A stretch of DNA of 55,657 bases from Branchiostoma floridae (lineage: Eukaryota > Chordata > Leptocardii > Amphioxiformes > Branchiostomatidae), in contig NC_049993.1 of the NCBI RefSeq assembly GCF_000003815.2, positions 21,131,220 to 21,186,876 of the forward strand. Reading direction: 5' to 3'. The notes below the pieces were generated by a model. That model was not told the origin of the DNA. It did not search any database and saw nothing but the letters and a program-made list of their open reading frames with translations. This document shows, in pieces, positions 40,691 through 51,700 of this stretch (positions within the stretch are counted from its first letter, which is position 1; every line of letters starts with the position of its first letter). Position numbers and translations under genes: made by a program.

Positions 40691-40755
40691 GCAATTAGAT
40701 ATGGTTTTGGAAACGGTCAGACGTTTCAGATGGCATCCACCATCTTTCGTCAGTG
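40690..40755 (-). ncRNA. Hammerhead-ribozyme-like motif in a dispersed element
   Basis: On the minus strand CTGACGA (complement of 40747-40753) is followed by a 6-bp perfect stem (AGATGG, loop, CCATCT) and GAAAC, then a second inverted pair (GAAACG...CGTTTC). CUGANGA-stem-GAAA is the conserved hammerhead core, and such motifs are known in Penelope-like retroelements. However, an extra A separates the core from stem II, and I find no good stem I. Treat as a motif, not a proven ribozyme. Confidence 0.35.
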
Positions 40756-41136
40756 ACCCTGAAGTGATCTGGAGAAACTGGTCTTTTATACTATAAACTT
40801 TGTCCTAACTGTGGCCCTCACTGCCATGCCAGGATCAGCCTGCAGAGCCACAGTATAGACCCTGTCAACCACCGTGACTTCATACAGAGCGCTACCATCA
40901 TCTGCAAATATGGAAAGATGCCTACTATAACGTTATAGTTATAAATGCAAAAGAGCTGAAGACAACGCTTTTTGGTGTAATGAGCATTATTTCTACAGGA
41001 CGCGAAAGCGCGACGCAGCACCTCTTTCAACTTTGAATTGAAAAGAAGTCTTGCAACAAATACTTTGCTCATGTGTGTGTCTTTATTTTGTACCCACCTA
41101 AAGCTTTTACAAGAGATCATTCTACGGTCAGGTGGA

Positions 41137-41303
41137 ACATGCGGGGCAAAATGTCTATGACCCACAGTAACCCATGGCTGGCGCCGACAGACAACTACAT
41201 TTTGACAGGTGGAAGTGATAAACGGATAAGGCCCATGGGTGTCAGGGCCGGACCTTACAGGTGTTTCAGGGGTGCGTATACAGGCTTCCCATTGACGTCT
41301 TAA
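41137..41303 (+). pseudogene. Possible WD40-like exon remnant
   Basis: The frame reads MSMTHSNPWLAPTDNYILTG then GSDKRIR. YILTGGSDKRIR resembles the strand pair of a WD40 blade (normally followed by xWD, absent here). There are no clear splice sites or continuation. Weak, and possibly chance. Confidence 0.2.
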
Positions 41304-42840
41304 TGATGGTAATAGCCTTTATTGCACATTCATGCCCAGGCATATGGATACAAAGGTCGTTATACAGTACACATGGTTTCTAAGACTGATTCTAAAAACT
41401 ATTCTAATACATTTGTTCGGCTTCTTCTCGTTTCTTAGTAATGTTAAATATGTAGCTTGAGATGTGTTTGTATAACGTCGTTTGATCAAAACTCATAAGA
41501 GAAATGAATTTTTTCAACACTAGACAAATATTCAAAGCGAGGAAACTTCCCTATAATGTAGCTAAAAAGAATACTTCTATCGTTACTATATAAACTACAA
41601 TCAAAAGAAAGTGGGATTAAATTTCGACCTTGTGGTAATCTAACATGGCGCAGATGACGTCAAACAAAAAGCCTGTATTGCGGAAATGCCAGCTTCTGAA
41701 GTCTGAATCTTAACCATGCAGTTCTTTTCCGACTTGGTGGTAGTAATCATGCAACCTGCGCAACGGACAGTTTGGTGTGATGCAATAGGCTATATGCGCA
41801 AAGAACAAAGCGGGACGAACCCGCACATCATAAAAGAAGTGGGTATATTCGTCTTCCACTGCCTAAAAAGAAGAAGTCAAACCCAACAAAACCAGCAGAA
41901 TGTACACTTTAGTAGCACAGCACAATGATAGAATGTAGTTCCCAGCACCTTTGTATTTTCCTTATTCTACATGTTGTTTGTGCCTGCAGTTAGCCCTCGG
42001 GCAAGAATTTGCAATCAACATATTTAATTGCAGGGCACTGACATGGTCGCATACCCCTTGCAGAGAAGGGGCGGGTCTACGGTGTGCCCTCCAGCCACAC
42101 CCTTATCAACTTCTCAAAAAGATTCGCCGAGTGACCCAACATTGCCACAGCAACGTTCGCCCTTAACTTTAATAAGTACCTTTTTACAGCGGTATCGGCG
42201 TGATTTTCCTCAGTACCAGAATGATGAACAGAACAAATGCAGTTTGATCTAGTGTCTTCCTGTAAAGATTCTCCCGGCCTGCTCCTTTTTCAATATTAGA
42301 CAAAAACGGCTGGATTCAATAGCGGAAATGAATCCATCGCTAAGAGGCTTTCTACGTATTAAAGCCTGCAAAATCAAATAACTGGAAGCCAAAGCGTATC
42401 ATCTACTTGGATATATGTTCCATGTGATTCCGGCACTAGACATGTATACTTTTGTTTTTCTTCTGCCTTTCTTTGGAATGCCACAGGCAATGGTTTGAAG
42501 CTTTTTCATAGCCCTTTTCACAATATGGGAATCACATACCATTTTTTTCCTAAACAGACACCGAAAGCCTTCTTGGCTCCATTCTTTTTTATTGCTATGG
42601 CTACACCATGGATGTAGACAACGATGATTTGAAAAAATAAATGTCAAAGATTTTGCTGGATCAGTTTGACCCGGTCATTGACCCTGGCACACATATCGAA
42701 CCATGGACCTTGTCACTCCATCCATCATCTCCGCTTCACTGAAAACGTACAATAAGCATGTATACATGTATAGTAATTTTTCCATATGCTGTCCGATTAT
42801 ACATAGTATGTCACAGCATTACGGGGATGTAACATCGATT
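41304..42840. other. No gene recognised; antisense retroelement 3' end at its left edge
   Basis: At 41312-41345 the minus strand reads tgggcatgaatgtgcaataa then aggctattacc, like a LINE terminus. The rest has no supportable exon. Short open frames show no domain. Confidence 0.4.
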
Positions 42841-42849
42841 ATCATCATT

Positions 42850-43037
42850 CCACCAGGTGCCATAATACCGCCACCTCAAAAAACGTTGGTATAGAGGTCT
42901 TCCCAAGATTGTCTTGAACACTGAATGTTAAATATCCTAAATGTAATACAATTCAGATATTTAGGTGTTGAAGACAATTTTGAGAAGGCCTCTATAACAA
43001 AGTTTTTTTGAGGTGGCGGTCTAATGGCACCTTGTGG
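42850..43037. repeat. Fold-back element with about 80-bp imperfect arms
   Basis: Left arm (ccaccaggtgccata, 'ataccgccacctcaaaaaa', 'tatagaggtcttc', 'gattgtctt') and right arm (gaagacaattttgag, 'ggcctctataac', 'tttttttgaggtggcggt', 'aatggcaccttgtgg') are inverted around a loop of about 25 nt at 42930-42955. Either a MITE or a miRNA-precursor-like hairpin. Confidence 0.85.
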
Positions 43038-43214
43038 AATTATGCAAATGTAGGTTACGTCAGAACATACGATCTTTGTTTCAGGGATGGCGACTTCTGA
43101 GAAAAAAAAACACTCCGTGATAGATCTAAAAAGAATCGTAGCTCCGAGCAAGTATAAACATTCTTATCACAAACACGAGCTATCTAACGTAACCACTAAA
43201 AAAATCAGCGCTCA

Positions 43215-43440
43215 TCATAGCATGCCCAGAGCACGAGATGTAAAAAAAACGAAAGTTTTGTTGCTGTAGTACTGTTGAAAGGCGCTAGGAGGCCAATTAT
43301 CGACTTTCGTTTTCCCGACCCTCTGAAAAACCTACCAAATATCAACAAAATCCATCGGCGATTTCTCGAATTATTCTGTTCAAAGGCACACCGACACAGA
43401 CACAGACACACACACACACACACAAACTGCAGCAAATATC
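43215..43440 (-). mobile_element. Antisense copy related to the 36090-36365 repeat
   Basis: Minus strand: (TG)n tract, then 'aataattcgagaaatcgccg', 'atggattttgttgatatttg', 'gtaggtttttcagagggtcg' and 'gaaaacgaaagtcgataatt', parallel to the plus-strand copy at 36115-36260. Confidence 0.7.
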
Positions 43441-43604
43441 CTTCTTGACGAAGGCAATTACCCCATCATACAGAACAATTCTGTGTCACACCTGACTGCA
43501 TTTTGGCTTATAATGTTATATAAGCTCGGGCATCCAGAAATTTGTTCCTGGTTGTCATCAAGCCGTCCTTGTCCCACATTCCTTCGCAACAACACACCAC
43601 AAAG

Positions 43605-43936
43605 TCATTTACAGACAAGAACGCAACAACAGGACTAGACAAGACTCGACACAAACCGTTCTCAAATTTGAATTTCGCCAGAAATAGATCTCAGTTGTTT
43701 CTTAAAACGTCTGGAAAACGTGTCTATACCCCTTTAAGGGGAGTGGATGGTTGAGTCTAATTGTCAATTTCATTTACAGACAAGAACGCAACAACAGGAC
43801 TAGACAAGACTCGACACAAACCGTTCTCAAATTTGAATTTCGCCAGAAATAGATCTCAGTTGTTTCTTAAAACGTCTGGAAAACGTGTCTATACCCCTTT
43901 AAGGGGAGTGGATGGTTGAGTCTAATTGTCAATTCA
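43605..43936 (+). repeat. Perfect 166-bp tandem duplication
   Basis: 43605-43770 is followed immediately by an identical copy from 43771, by eye with no difference until the last base. It contains the palindrome acccctttaaggggagt. Either very recent or an assembly artefact. Confidence 0.93.
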
Positions 43937-43960
43937 AATCCTATGAGTATCGCTCGTCTC

Positions 43961-44084
43961 TGATTGGTCGAAAAAAGTCTCATAGGGTAAATCCGCCCCT
44001 TTTTTCCATCTGTTGGTGGAAAAACATGTCCAACAGCTAGAGAAGTCTATAAATAAGCATTCAAACCCACAGCAGCTCTCAGTC
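43961..44084 (+). promoter_or_regulatory. CCAAT-TATA-Inr core promoter
   Basis: CTGATTGGTC (inverted CCAAT, 43960-43969), TATAAATA (44048-44055) and a consensus initiator TCAGTC with A+1 at 44081, 33 bp after the first T of the TATA box. Spacing is textbook. The sequence shows the motifs; activity is inferred. Confidence 0.7.
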
Positions 44085-44204
44085 AGAGAACTGTTCTCCT
44101 CAGAGCGTTAGTCGAGAGTCTTCAAATCCACCCGTAACCGTACCGCCCCGAGTAGCCGAGACACAGACCACAAGTCGACTTTCTTCGGAACCAAAAGCTT
44201 TAAG
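44081..44204 (+). other. Putative first (non-coding) exon
   Basis: From the Inr to a donor, ctttaag|gtatct (44205). It has no useful ATG. Its gene is not certain: cofilin, whose start-codon exon opens at 48735, is the next recognisable plus-strand gene. The donor is only moderately good. Confidence 0.45.
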
Positions 44205-46079
44205 GTATCTTACTTGTATATTGTGCTTCTTTCTTTTTACAATTCAAGTATAGACTTTTTTATCCGTTGGCGTCTTAAATTTTTGCGTCTGTATCAATAT
44301 AAATGCACGGTGTAACACGCAGCTATAGCGTCTCGGGTATGCACGCGGTGCGGCGGCAGCTGGCTTGGGAAGTACTCCTTATTCTAGTTCACTCCAAACG
44401 TAGTTTCCTAATGGACAGTGCCTTGTCGTCATTGGGAAAAAACATGTTAATTGCACGACAAGGTTTTTGCTGGGTCATCCTGGCCTGGTAATTGGCCGGT
44501 TACACAGGTAGGCTCAGTTGAGTAGTCCATCTATTATCTCCGCTTTACTGCAATCGTACAATAATTGCGGTAACCTGTTATTATAGAGGTATGTCCGATG
44601 TCTATATATCATCTATAGTCCGCTGCACACTCACAATAGCCGTCTATCCAGATTGCAGTTGTTGTCACGCAAAGAAGATTCCCCTCCGAATTGGCCGTAT
44701 TGTCATAACTTATCAAATATGCAAATAATCAGATTGTCTTGATTGATGCAACTTTGTGTTCAGACCACAGATAACTTGATATGATGCAGAATATCCTTAA
44801 TTCAAGACTCTCAAATCTCATGAGAAATGAGAATAAGAATATCTTTCCCTATAAGAAAATGTATAAGCAGAAGTATTTGACGAAAGTTTGACAGAGTTGT
44901 TACCAAGGTAACCAATCCAATCTTTATCACGCATCGCTGATTGGTCAAAAAAAGCTTCGAGTCACGATGGCTGAAGTAGCTAACAGACGCACACACCAAG
45001 AACAATACCTCCCACACGGAGGTATACGGAGGAGAAATTCTGATACCTGAATGGAACTAAACACATAAACAAATATGATCGCATTCGGCTTTTGCTGTTT
45101 CCACAAGGACAGTAGGATGTGCTTAACATTACATGTATCAGGTGGCGCCCCTAAGCAATGAACATTGCAAGTCTCTACATCAATCAGTCCATGTTGTGTT
45201 GGATGGCGATGAGTGGGACCACCACGCTCCATTGTATTCTTCAGGCACGCCCTGAAAATTAATTATCCCCTGTGGCTATGAATAAATAGGCTCTCACAGG
45301 TGATCTTAAAGAACACAGTACCCATGCGCGGATCCGGGGGGAGGCGCGCAGGGCCCTTCAGGGCCCTTCAGCTGGCAAAAAAAAAAATGGCAAGATAAAC
45401 CATGGCTACTAGAGGTCTTCGGAAGTTACGTCAAGAATATTGACAACGTTATAAAACTAATTCGCTTATTTGAAAGGAGATTTTCTGGTAATTATTTAGA
45501 GAAACTTGCAGTTTGCAATTACTAGTGGGTCTTTCGAGTCACGTAAACTTACGGTAAAGGTGAACTGATGATTTCTATCGTCCGTAATTGGCTTAGAGAG
45601 ACGCAACCCGCCTTGGGAAAATCGGCGTCGTGCGCCGACACCCCCCTCCCCACTCCAGTTCTGATCAGTCGCCGCGGTGACCGTGCTGACGTTTTTGTTG
45701 TCATTTCCCCCCGATTTATATAATAATCGTCATCAATTGCCACCGCAGAAGCAAAAAGAGTCCGAAATATATGCATTTTCAAATGCGTAAGACACTTTCA
45801 AAATCGTCTCCGGCAAGCCACTCAGATCCCACGAGATTTCTATGCGATTTTATAGGAGCGCGAGCCGCTTCGCGGAGAAAGGCAAATCGGCAGCCAGGTA
45901 CAAATAATTTTGCGATATTGTTTGTGTAGCGTGGCGTCATTTATGAATATTAAGAAGGAGGAACTAGCCTTCGTTAGGTTTGTCCTCAGTGGTAGTTACT
46001 AAAAATAGTAAAAGATGTCCCTGAAGTGAACTAGACAGCCACAGACATGACAAAAAGTTAGTGTTAGTTTGCTTCTCAA
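44205..46079. other. No gene recognised
   Basis: 44300-44370 (gcacggtgtaacacgcagct, 'gcacgcggtgcggcggcagc') is a diverged piece of the 56-bp-repeat flank seen at 6975 and 13410. 44490-44580 resembles 42690-42760. No exon is supported. Intron space of an upstream promoter is possible. Confidence 0.45.
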
Positions 46080-46280
46080 ATTTGCTCAGATATGGCTCTA
46101 AAATGCACCAGAGAGCCTCTTTTTCTTATAAATTTTCTGGGGGAGGCCCCCAATACCCCCCCCCCCAACGAGAGTGGGGAACCCCCCTCTCGTGCTCTCC
46201 CCCCGCGCAGCTTGCGCTGCGCGGCCGCGTCATGGTGCTCGCCCCCTCCCCGCTTAACAAATGTCTGGATCCGCCAGTGG
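46080..46280. repeat. GC-rich hairpin-rich repeat
   Basis: Contains gggggaggccccc-type and ccgcgcagcttgcgctgcgc hairpins and a C run. It is similar in style to 27655-27785, so probably dispersed. Confidence 0.6.
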
Positions 46281-46357
46281 TACCATCGTTCTATAAGGGA
46301 AGCAAATGCATGCAGGGTTTTCCCAGTCTTTAGAAAAAACGGAAACTGCAAGTCACT

Positions 46358-46627
46358 TCATCGCAACCACATGTCTGAAAATTGGTACTCGTCTGAGTTG
46401 TAAGCTCGTCTGGAACTCGTTTGGATTATTAACAAATCACCGGCACCCAGATAGAACATACACCGGTCACCGAACTTCAGAAACCGCCCGTCCTCCGGTA
46501 GAGAAGCCGGAGTGGAATACTTCACCTCGGGGGCAGACATTTTAACGAAGGGTTTGTCGTAATAGATAAAAGTAACCCCCAGGAAAGTTGTTGTTATCGT
46601 TGTGAAAATTTGCCCAGAGCCTGACAC
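46358..46627 (-). other. Unassigned minus-strand open frame
   Basis: From an ATG at 46540 with A at -3 the frame reads MSAPEVKYSTPASLPEDGRF then LKFGDRCMFYLGAGD, a composition that looks protein-like. A weak donor (gtgatt) follows GAG-like codons. No domain is recognised and no partner exon was found. May be a first exon or chance. Confidence 0.22.
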
Positions 46628-47860
46628 AACTTCTTGTAAGGTAACAAAGGCATGGGACGGTCAACTGAATTGGGGCATAACGCACTTAACTACTAGTAGC
46701 AGCGCTACAAAGTATACTTACTTTAAATGATCTTGTGAGGCACTGTTTGACGTATAAGATAGTGTTCACAAACTGAAGACAAACTGTAAGTGTAAATTCT
46801 ATGTACGTTAAATGCTAGATTGGATGTTTCATTTTGTTCGTGGTAATGCAACTTGAAAAAGATGCTGCCCCACCCCCCGGCCTGGTTTAGTTGGACTCTT
46901 CCTTCACGCTACACTTGGTTAAGAACCTGAAAGTGCACAGTGTCGAATATCAGTCTTCTTTTGCATCTAAATGACGGTAGCAAACGTGATAAGTGAATCC
47001 TTTAAGGAAAAAGTTATCGCATTGGGCCAAACGGATTCGATTGCATGGAAGACATCAGAACGTGCATCAATTTTTGCCATTTTAAAAAAAAGTGCAAAAA
47101 TTCACATCAAATAAGCATCTACTATACACCTACCCATCACATAAAAATCAACACCACAGCAAGTCCAGGTGCAAAGATATAACACAAAACGTGCTGCTGC
47201 AGTACCAAGGTTAACCAACAGGGGGCCTCAAGTCGCGACCTGCACTATCACCATCCCCACACCTACCCACCTACCGAAATCATTGCAAACCTTCCAGCAG
47301 TTCTTGTTATATACCCGTACCCCACATAACTTCCAGAGTGAAAACTGTATTGCAACGATGCCTCCATTTTCTTGGAGGGAACTATACTGTGAATAGTTGC
47401 AAAATGAAAAAAAAATGCAATAGATGGCCAAAAATATCGGAAAATGTATACATATGTAAGAAAAAATGCAAAACGTACTGGTTTTGTAAACATTCGTACG
47501 TTGGACATTTTATGTTCTGCGTGTTCTGCCATTTGTTCCATCTTCCCAACCACTTGGCTCATAGTGAAGGCAACCTGTTTTTGCCCAACTTATCTTCCCT
47601 TCGCACGCTCGCATCAATTTTGGGATGCCCAGAGGATGACATCCATATAATCGAATGAATATGGCCTTAGGCTTAAAAGCTAAAGACTGTTTACTTTAAG
47701 GATTTGTATTTCCACCTGCTAAGACGACTTGGCGAAAGGCTTATTTGTTATCGCTAGGGTTGATTTGTTAGCTTTTTACTCAAAGGGATTTTTCTGACTA
47801 TTTCTTAAACCTTTTATTTTCGGAAGAAGTAAGTCATCCACCATTTTTATTTACTCAATG
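46628..47860. other. No gene recognised; antisense repeat at about 47090-47400
   Basis: 47160-47250 on the minus strand ('ggccccctgttgg', 'ccttggtactgcagcagcac') parallels the 1-kb element's interior (gggccccctagcgg, 'ccttggtactgcagcgcaac'). Otherwise featureless. Confidence 0.5.
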
Positions 47861-47928
47861 GATGAAGGCACTTTTTGGCCGGTGTTGGGGGCGAACATGT
47901 ACCCCCAGGCTGGGAGGGTCCTCATTCT

Positions 47929-48135
47929 CCATATATGGAGTCCAACTTCCAAATATGGCGTTCGCCCGGTGTTGTAGACTGACATGCAGCCTCAGGTTCG
48001 ATGGCCCTTGTTTCCATATATGGACTGCAACTTGCAAATATGGCGTTTACCCAGTGTTGCAGGCTGTCCTAACAGCCCCTCATTTGGAGCCCCCTCCCAT
48101 ATATGGAAGTGCAATTGCACAAATTCCTTATATGG
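47929..48135 (+). promoter_or_regulatory. Array of SRF-type CArG boxes upstream of cofilin
   Basis: Five perfect CC(A/T)6GG boxes: CCATATATGG at 47929, 48014 and 48097, CCAAATATGG at 47949, and CCTTATATGG at 48126. There is one near match, GCAAATATGG, at 48034. They form three tandem units of about 85 bp with two boxes each; in the first two units the boxes start exactly 20 bp apart, about two helical turns. The array lies about 650 bp before the cofilin start-codon exon. SRF with MRTF drives cofilin and actin genes in animals, so a cofilin enhancer or promoter is the natural reading. The region could also be a repeat that happens to contain the motif. Confidence 0.75.
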
Positions 48136-48171
48136 CATGGAGGATGCCTGTATGAATCAGATAATAGCAGG

Positions 48172-48544
48172 TCAGGCCACACCGATTTAATTTCTTGGTT
48201 CACGGATTCGCTCGCTCCTATTTTTGGGGAAAAAAATAAAAATAAAAATTACCACTCAGCAAATTTTCACCATTATTGAAACCATTCACCAACTTTCTGG
48301 TGTAGCAAATTGGCCTTTATATTATATACTCCTTAAAGTGTGGGTACAGGTACTGTTACTGTACAAAAATAGTGTTTTTGTACTTTTTTCAAGCTGAAAC
48401 TTTTTTTTCTTTATGTTTTGGATTAGCTGTTACCTTTACCCCAACCATTTTACAATTTTTATTTTTATCTTTATTTCTCCCTCTCGCTCCATATTTTTTA
48501 TGAAAAAATCCGTGAACCAAGAAATTAAATTGGTGTGGCCTCAG
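48172..48544. mobile_element. AT-rich MITE between CArG array and cofilin exon
   Basis: Arms tcaggccacaccgatttaat then ttcttggttcacggatt (left) and the inverse at 48501-48544 match over about 40 bp with very few differences. The interior is A/T-rich and near each arm carries ctcgctcc. No gene inside. Confidence 0.88.
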
Positions 48545-48734
48545 GACATAATGTGTGCCAAAATAAGGTCACTTCAAACATATCCTTAGTTACAATCAGC
48601 CGACTTACCTGAATAGTCCAGAAACACAACTAGTTTACTGGTAAGTTTAACAGCTGGCATGCATACATGTGCAGCACAGTACCGTTATAACAAAATTACC
48701 AACATTTTGTTTGTGTCATTTTTTATTTCTGTAG

Positions 48735-48790
48735 GTCCACATCTTCAATTCAAGTCGATATTCTGAACAACCAAGAGGTGAAGAATCATG
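48735..48790 (+). CDS. Cofilin start-codon exon
   Basis: Preceded by an acceptor-like tttatttctgtag (ends 48734) and ending in gaagaatcATG|gtgagt, so only Met is coded here (ATG 48788-48790). An exon holding just the start codon is typical of animal cofilin genes. The rest is 5' UTR. Confidence 0.85.
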
Positions 48791-51700
48791 GTGAGTCTTA
48801 AGTTGATTTCTAAGTAGTTTGAGGAATTCATCATCATCATTATCAGAATTTATATTTGTACATATACAAATAACAATGACTGGTTTGTTAAAAGTTGGGA
48901 CAGTATAAGTCTTCATTCTGGGATTTCTGGGTCTTTTTTTATATTATTAGTCTAGAGACTGGTTGGAGTTTTGTGCGCGGGAGAAATTTGCGTGGGAAAA
49001 AATAAAGTTCATAAGATATGTCAAAAAATGTGATAATACGACAACCTTAATCAGATGTGGCCGCATGTACATTTCTATCCGAAATTATTTGTTTGAATTT
49101 CTGGTCCCTTGGGAATAGATCAGCTGGCTCCCAAGGGATTCGAAAGATTTAAGGATTTCGTACTGCAGTAACTGCACCTTTTTTTACATATTTTAGGAAC
49201 GCACAAATTTTTGCCGCGCAGAAAACCCATTCCCTTGTACACGATATTCTTGACCATTTATGTACAATAGAATATTGTGCTAGAATATTATCAATATGGT
49301 GTATTGGTGTTATTATTTGTGACCACCACCCCAAATGGAGGACCGTTTTTCGTTTGTTTTCAACTAGTGTAAGGGTACTTTTGTAGTACGTAACTTGTGT
49401 AATGATGTTGGATGAAATGTGAAAAATGTTCATCATATGACCTTCCAAACTGACAATAATTCCTTAGTACATGGAGCCTGTAAGCACTATGGTCTTATTG
49501 ATGTATTACTCCAAGTCTGTAGTCTAAAAGAGATCCAAGCCAAAAAATAAACATCTGCATGGACGCATTTTTTTTAGCGGTAAGAAATTCCCTTTTAGCC
49601 AGCCGAACTGATCTGAAGTTCCATTGGTGAAAGCTTATTTGTAACTGAAGAAATTAGCATGTAAATTTTGGCAGCCACGCGCTAGGTCGGAGGTACACAG
49701 TCCTAGGTTCTGAGTGGTGCGGTTGTACAGTAACAGCGAAAAAGTGCCTCTTGTGGGGATTGACTAATTGTTGTTTGTAATTGCTATAAACAAAGGACAT
49801 ATGTCTATTTGACGTTGGCAATTTTTTTCCACGATATAGGGTACATGTACATGTGCTCAACATAGCTTGAAAAATATGCTAAAACTCGCTGTAGCTTCAG
49901 TATGAACGCGCCCATGTAAAAGCATTTAAGTCCGCGGGGATTTAGATTCGCGGTAGCACCATGCACTGTACTCTCTTATTGCCATGGAAAAATGTTCGCG
50001 GTGGTTTTAAGTCCGCAGTGAAGCGGCCACTGCGAAAACCGTGAACATTAAACCACCGCGAAAGTTTCTGCATTTACAGTATGATAACATAAAAATCTAT
50101 GGGAAGAAAAAAACTCATCAATGAGACCTTAAGTCCCATTATGGGTACCATTATGCCAACTCTTTGATGAGGATAGGCAAGAACACATGAGGACTCACTT
50201 GATCGATCGCATGTCAGGGATAAACAAGTCCATTAGCCCGATTGTTCCGGACAAGTAAAAGTGACAAGTAAAAGTGCTGTTCGGGCAAGTAGAAGTGCTT
50301 CCCCACTTGCCCGACGGGCAAGTAAGAATTTCCAGATGTGACCCGCTCAAATTACCACTGAGTGTGACAGCACATGAGGCTGAATGCCTGCCTATATTGA
50401 CCATGTCATTTTTAAGCCAGTAGAAACATCGATTTTGGATGATAGGGCCACATCAAAACTCAAGAATTCCCAGATTTGCAGTCAGTGCCTCACCCCTGAG
50501 TCTGACTGTCAGAAAACAATATGTGTACTTTATTCTCAGTGACCTGTTCATTTCAGTAAATATCTTCTGAAGTGAACCAGGCAGTCCAAACTGTTTCTGT
50601 TGTGTCTTACTAGTATGGTTAGCAGGACATTGTAATTTGAATGCTGTCTGATCAGTGCACATGAAAGTCATTAAAATTTTGAAGTCAAGTGCACCAATAT
50701 ATTTGTTACCTTTTACTCTCATTGCATCAAGCATTGGTCAACACAGGAAAAGATAGCCGATAACAAAAGTGAAAATTTATGAAAGTGAAAATACATAGAA
50801 AGATGTAATTTGAATTTCGGGCAAGTGAAAATTTGGTTCGGGCAAGTAAATTTTTATGTACTTGCCCGATAGGACAAGTGAATTTTTGAAAACTTGTCTA
50901 ACCCTGCATGTGCAAGAACTTATGAAAGTGACTCAGGCAACAGGAATTCAGATCTCGGCATGAGAAGACTTAGAATACAGAGGTTTTGGTTTTAAATCTC
51001 TAGGAGGCCCCAATGATGTGTCCCTGCAATTGGAAAGGTAGTCAACACATATTTTCTCACTCAACTCAGTGAGAATGAGTACCTAGCTTAGGTTTTCTCG
51101 ACTTGGATGTAAGGGCAAGGGCCCCAAGTTTAAGGAAAGTATGTTTAAGAACCCACCACACTCATTAAAAAGAGTAGGGGTCTGTTCCGATGTGAGCTGA
51201 GTAGACCCAACCAAACAGTCAGGTCTTGTGCATACAGCTTGTACTTGTTACACCCCAAAACTGGGGTGTTACCGTGTTAGTTAACTGTAACACGATTGCA
51301 AAAGAAAATTTCACATAATGTTGTTTTTTTACTCCTCTAGGCTCCTGGCGTCAAGGTTACAGATGAAGTGATCTCAGCTTCTGACGAGGTGATACGGCAC
51401 AAGTACAAGTACGTGACCTTCAAGCTTGAGGACCACGACAATGTCATCGTGGATACCAAGGTGGAGGTAAGGCGGCTAGAGGGTGCATACCTACACAAGT
51501 TCTACCTTGCATCGAAAGCTATCTGCAACCCAAATGTCAAGACTATAGCATGTCCAGGAGTCCAAAAGATCCAAAAAATGGTTCTGCTGCAGTACCAAGG
51601 TTGCAGGCCAGGGGGCCCAAAACCTACCTTGACCTTTATCTTCCCATCCCATGTCCGCATAGCAACTGTCATCACAATCCATCTAGAGGTTCCTATAGTT

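Larger units (their letters stand above)
48791..51340 (+). other. Cofilin intron 1 (with repeats)
   Basis: Contains two MITEs (49911-50081, 50215-50906) and a SINE (50990-51215). 48950-49900 shows nothing recognisable. Confidence 0.8.

Noticed and set aside
45340-45385. Repeated 'agggcccttc' next to an A run as a possible promoter or hairpin
   Set aside because: Only a two-copy 10-bp repeat; nothing else supports a feature.
50453-50734. 93-codon minus-strand open frame
   Set aside because: Lies wholly within a MITE and has no transposase or other domain that I recognise.
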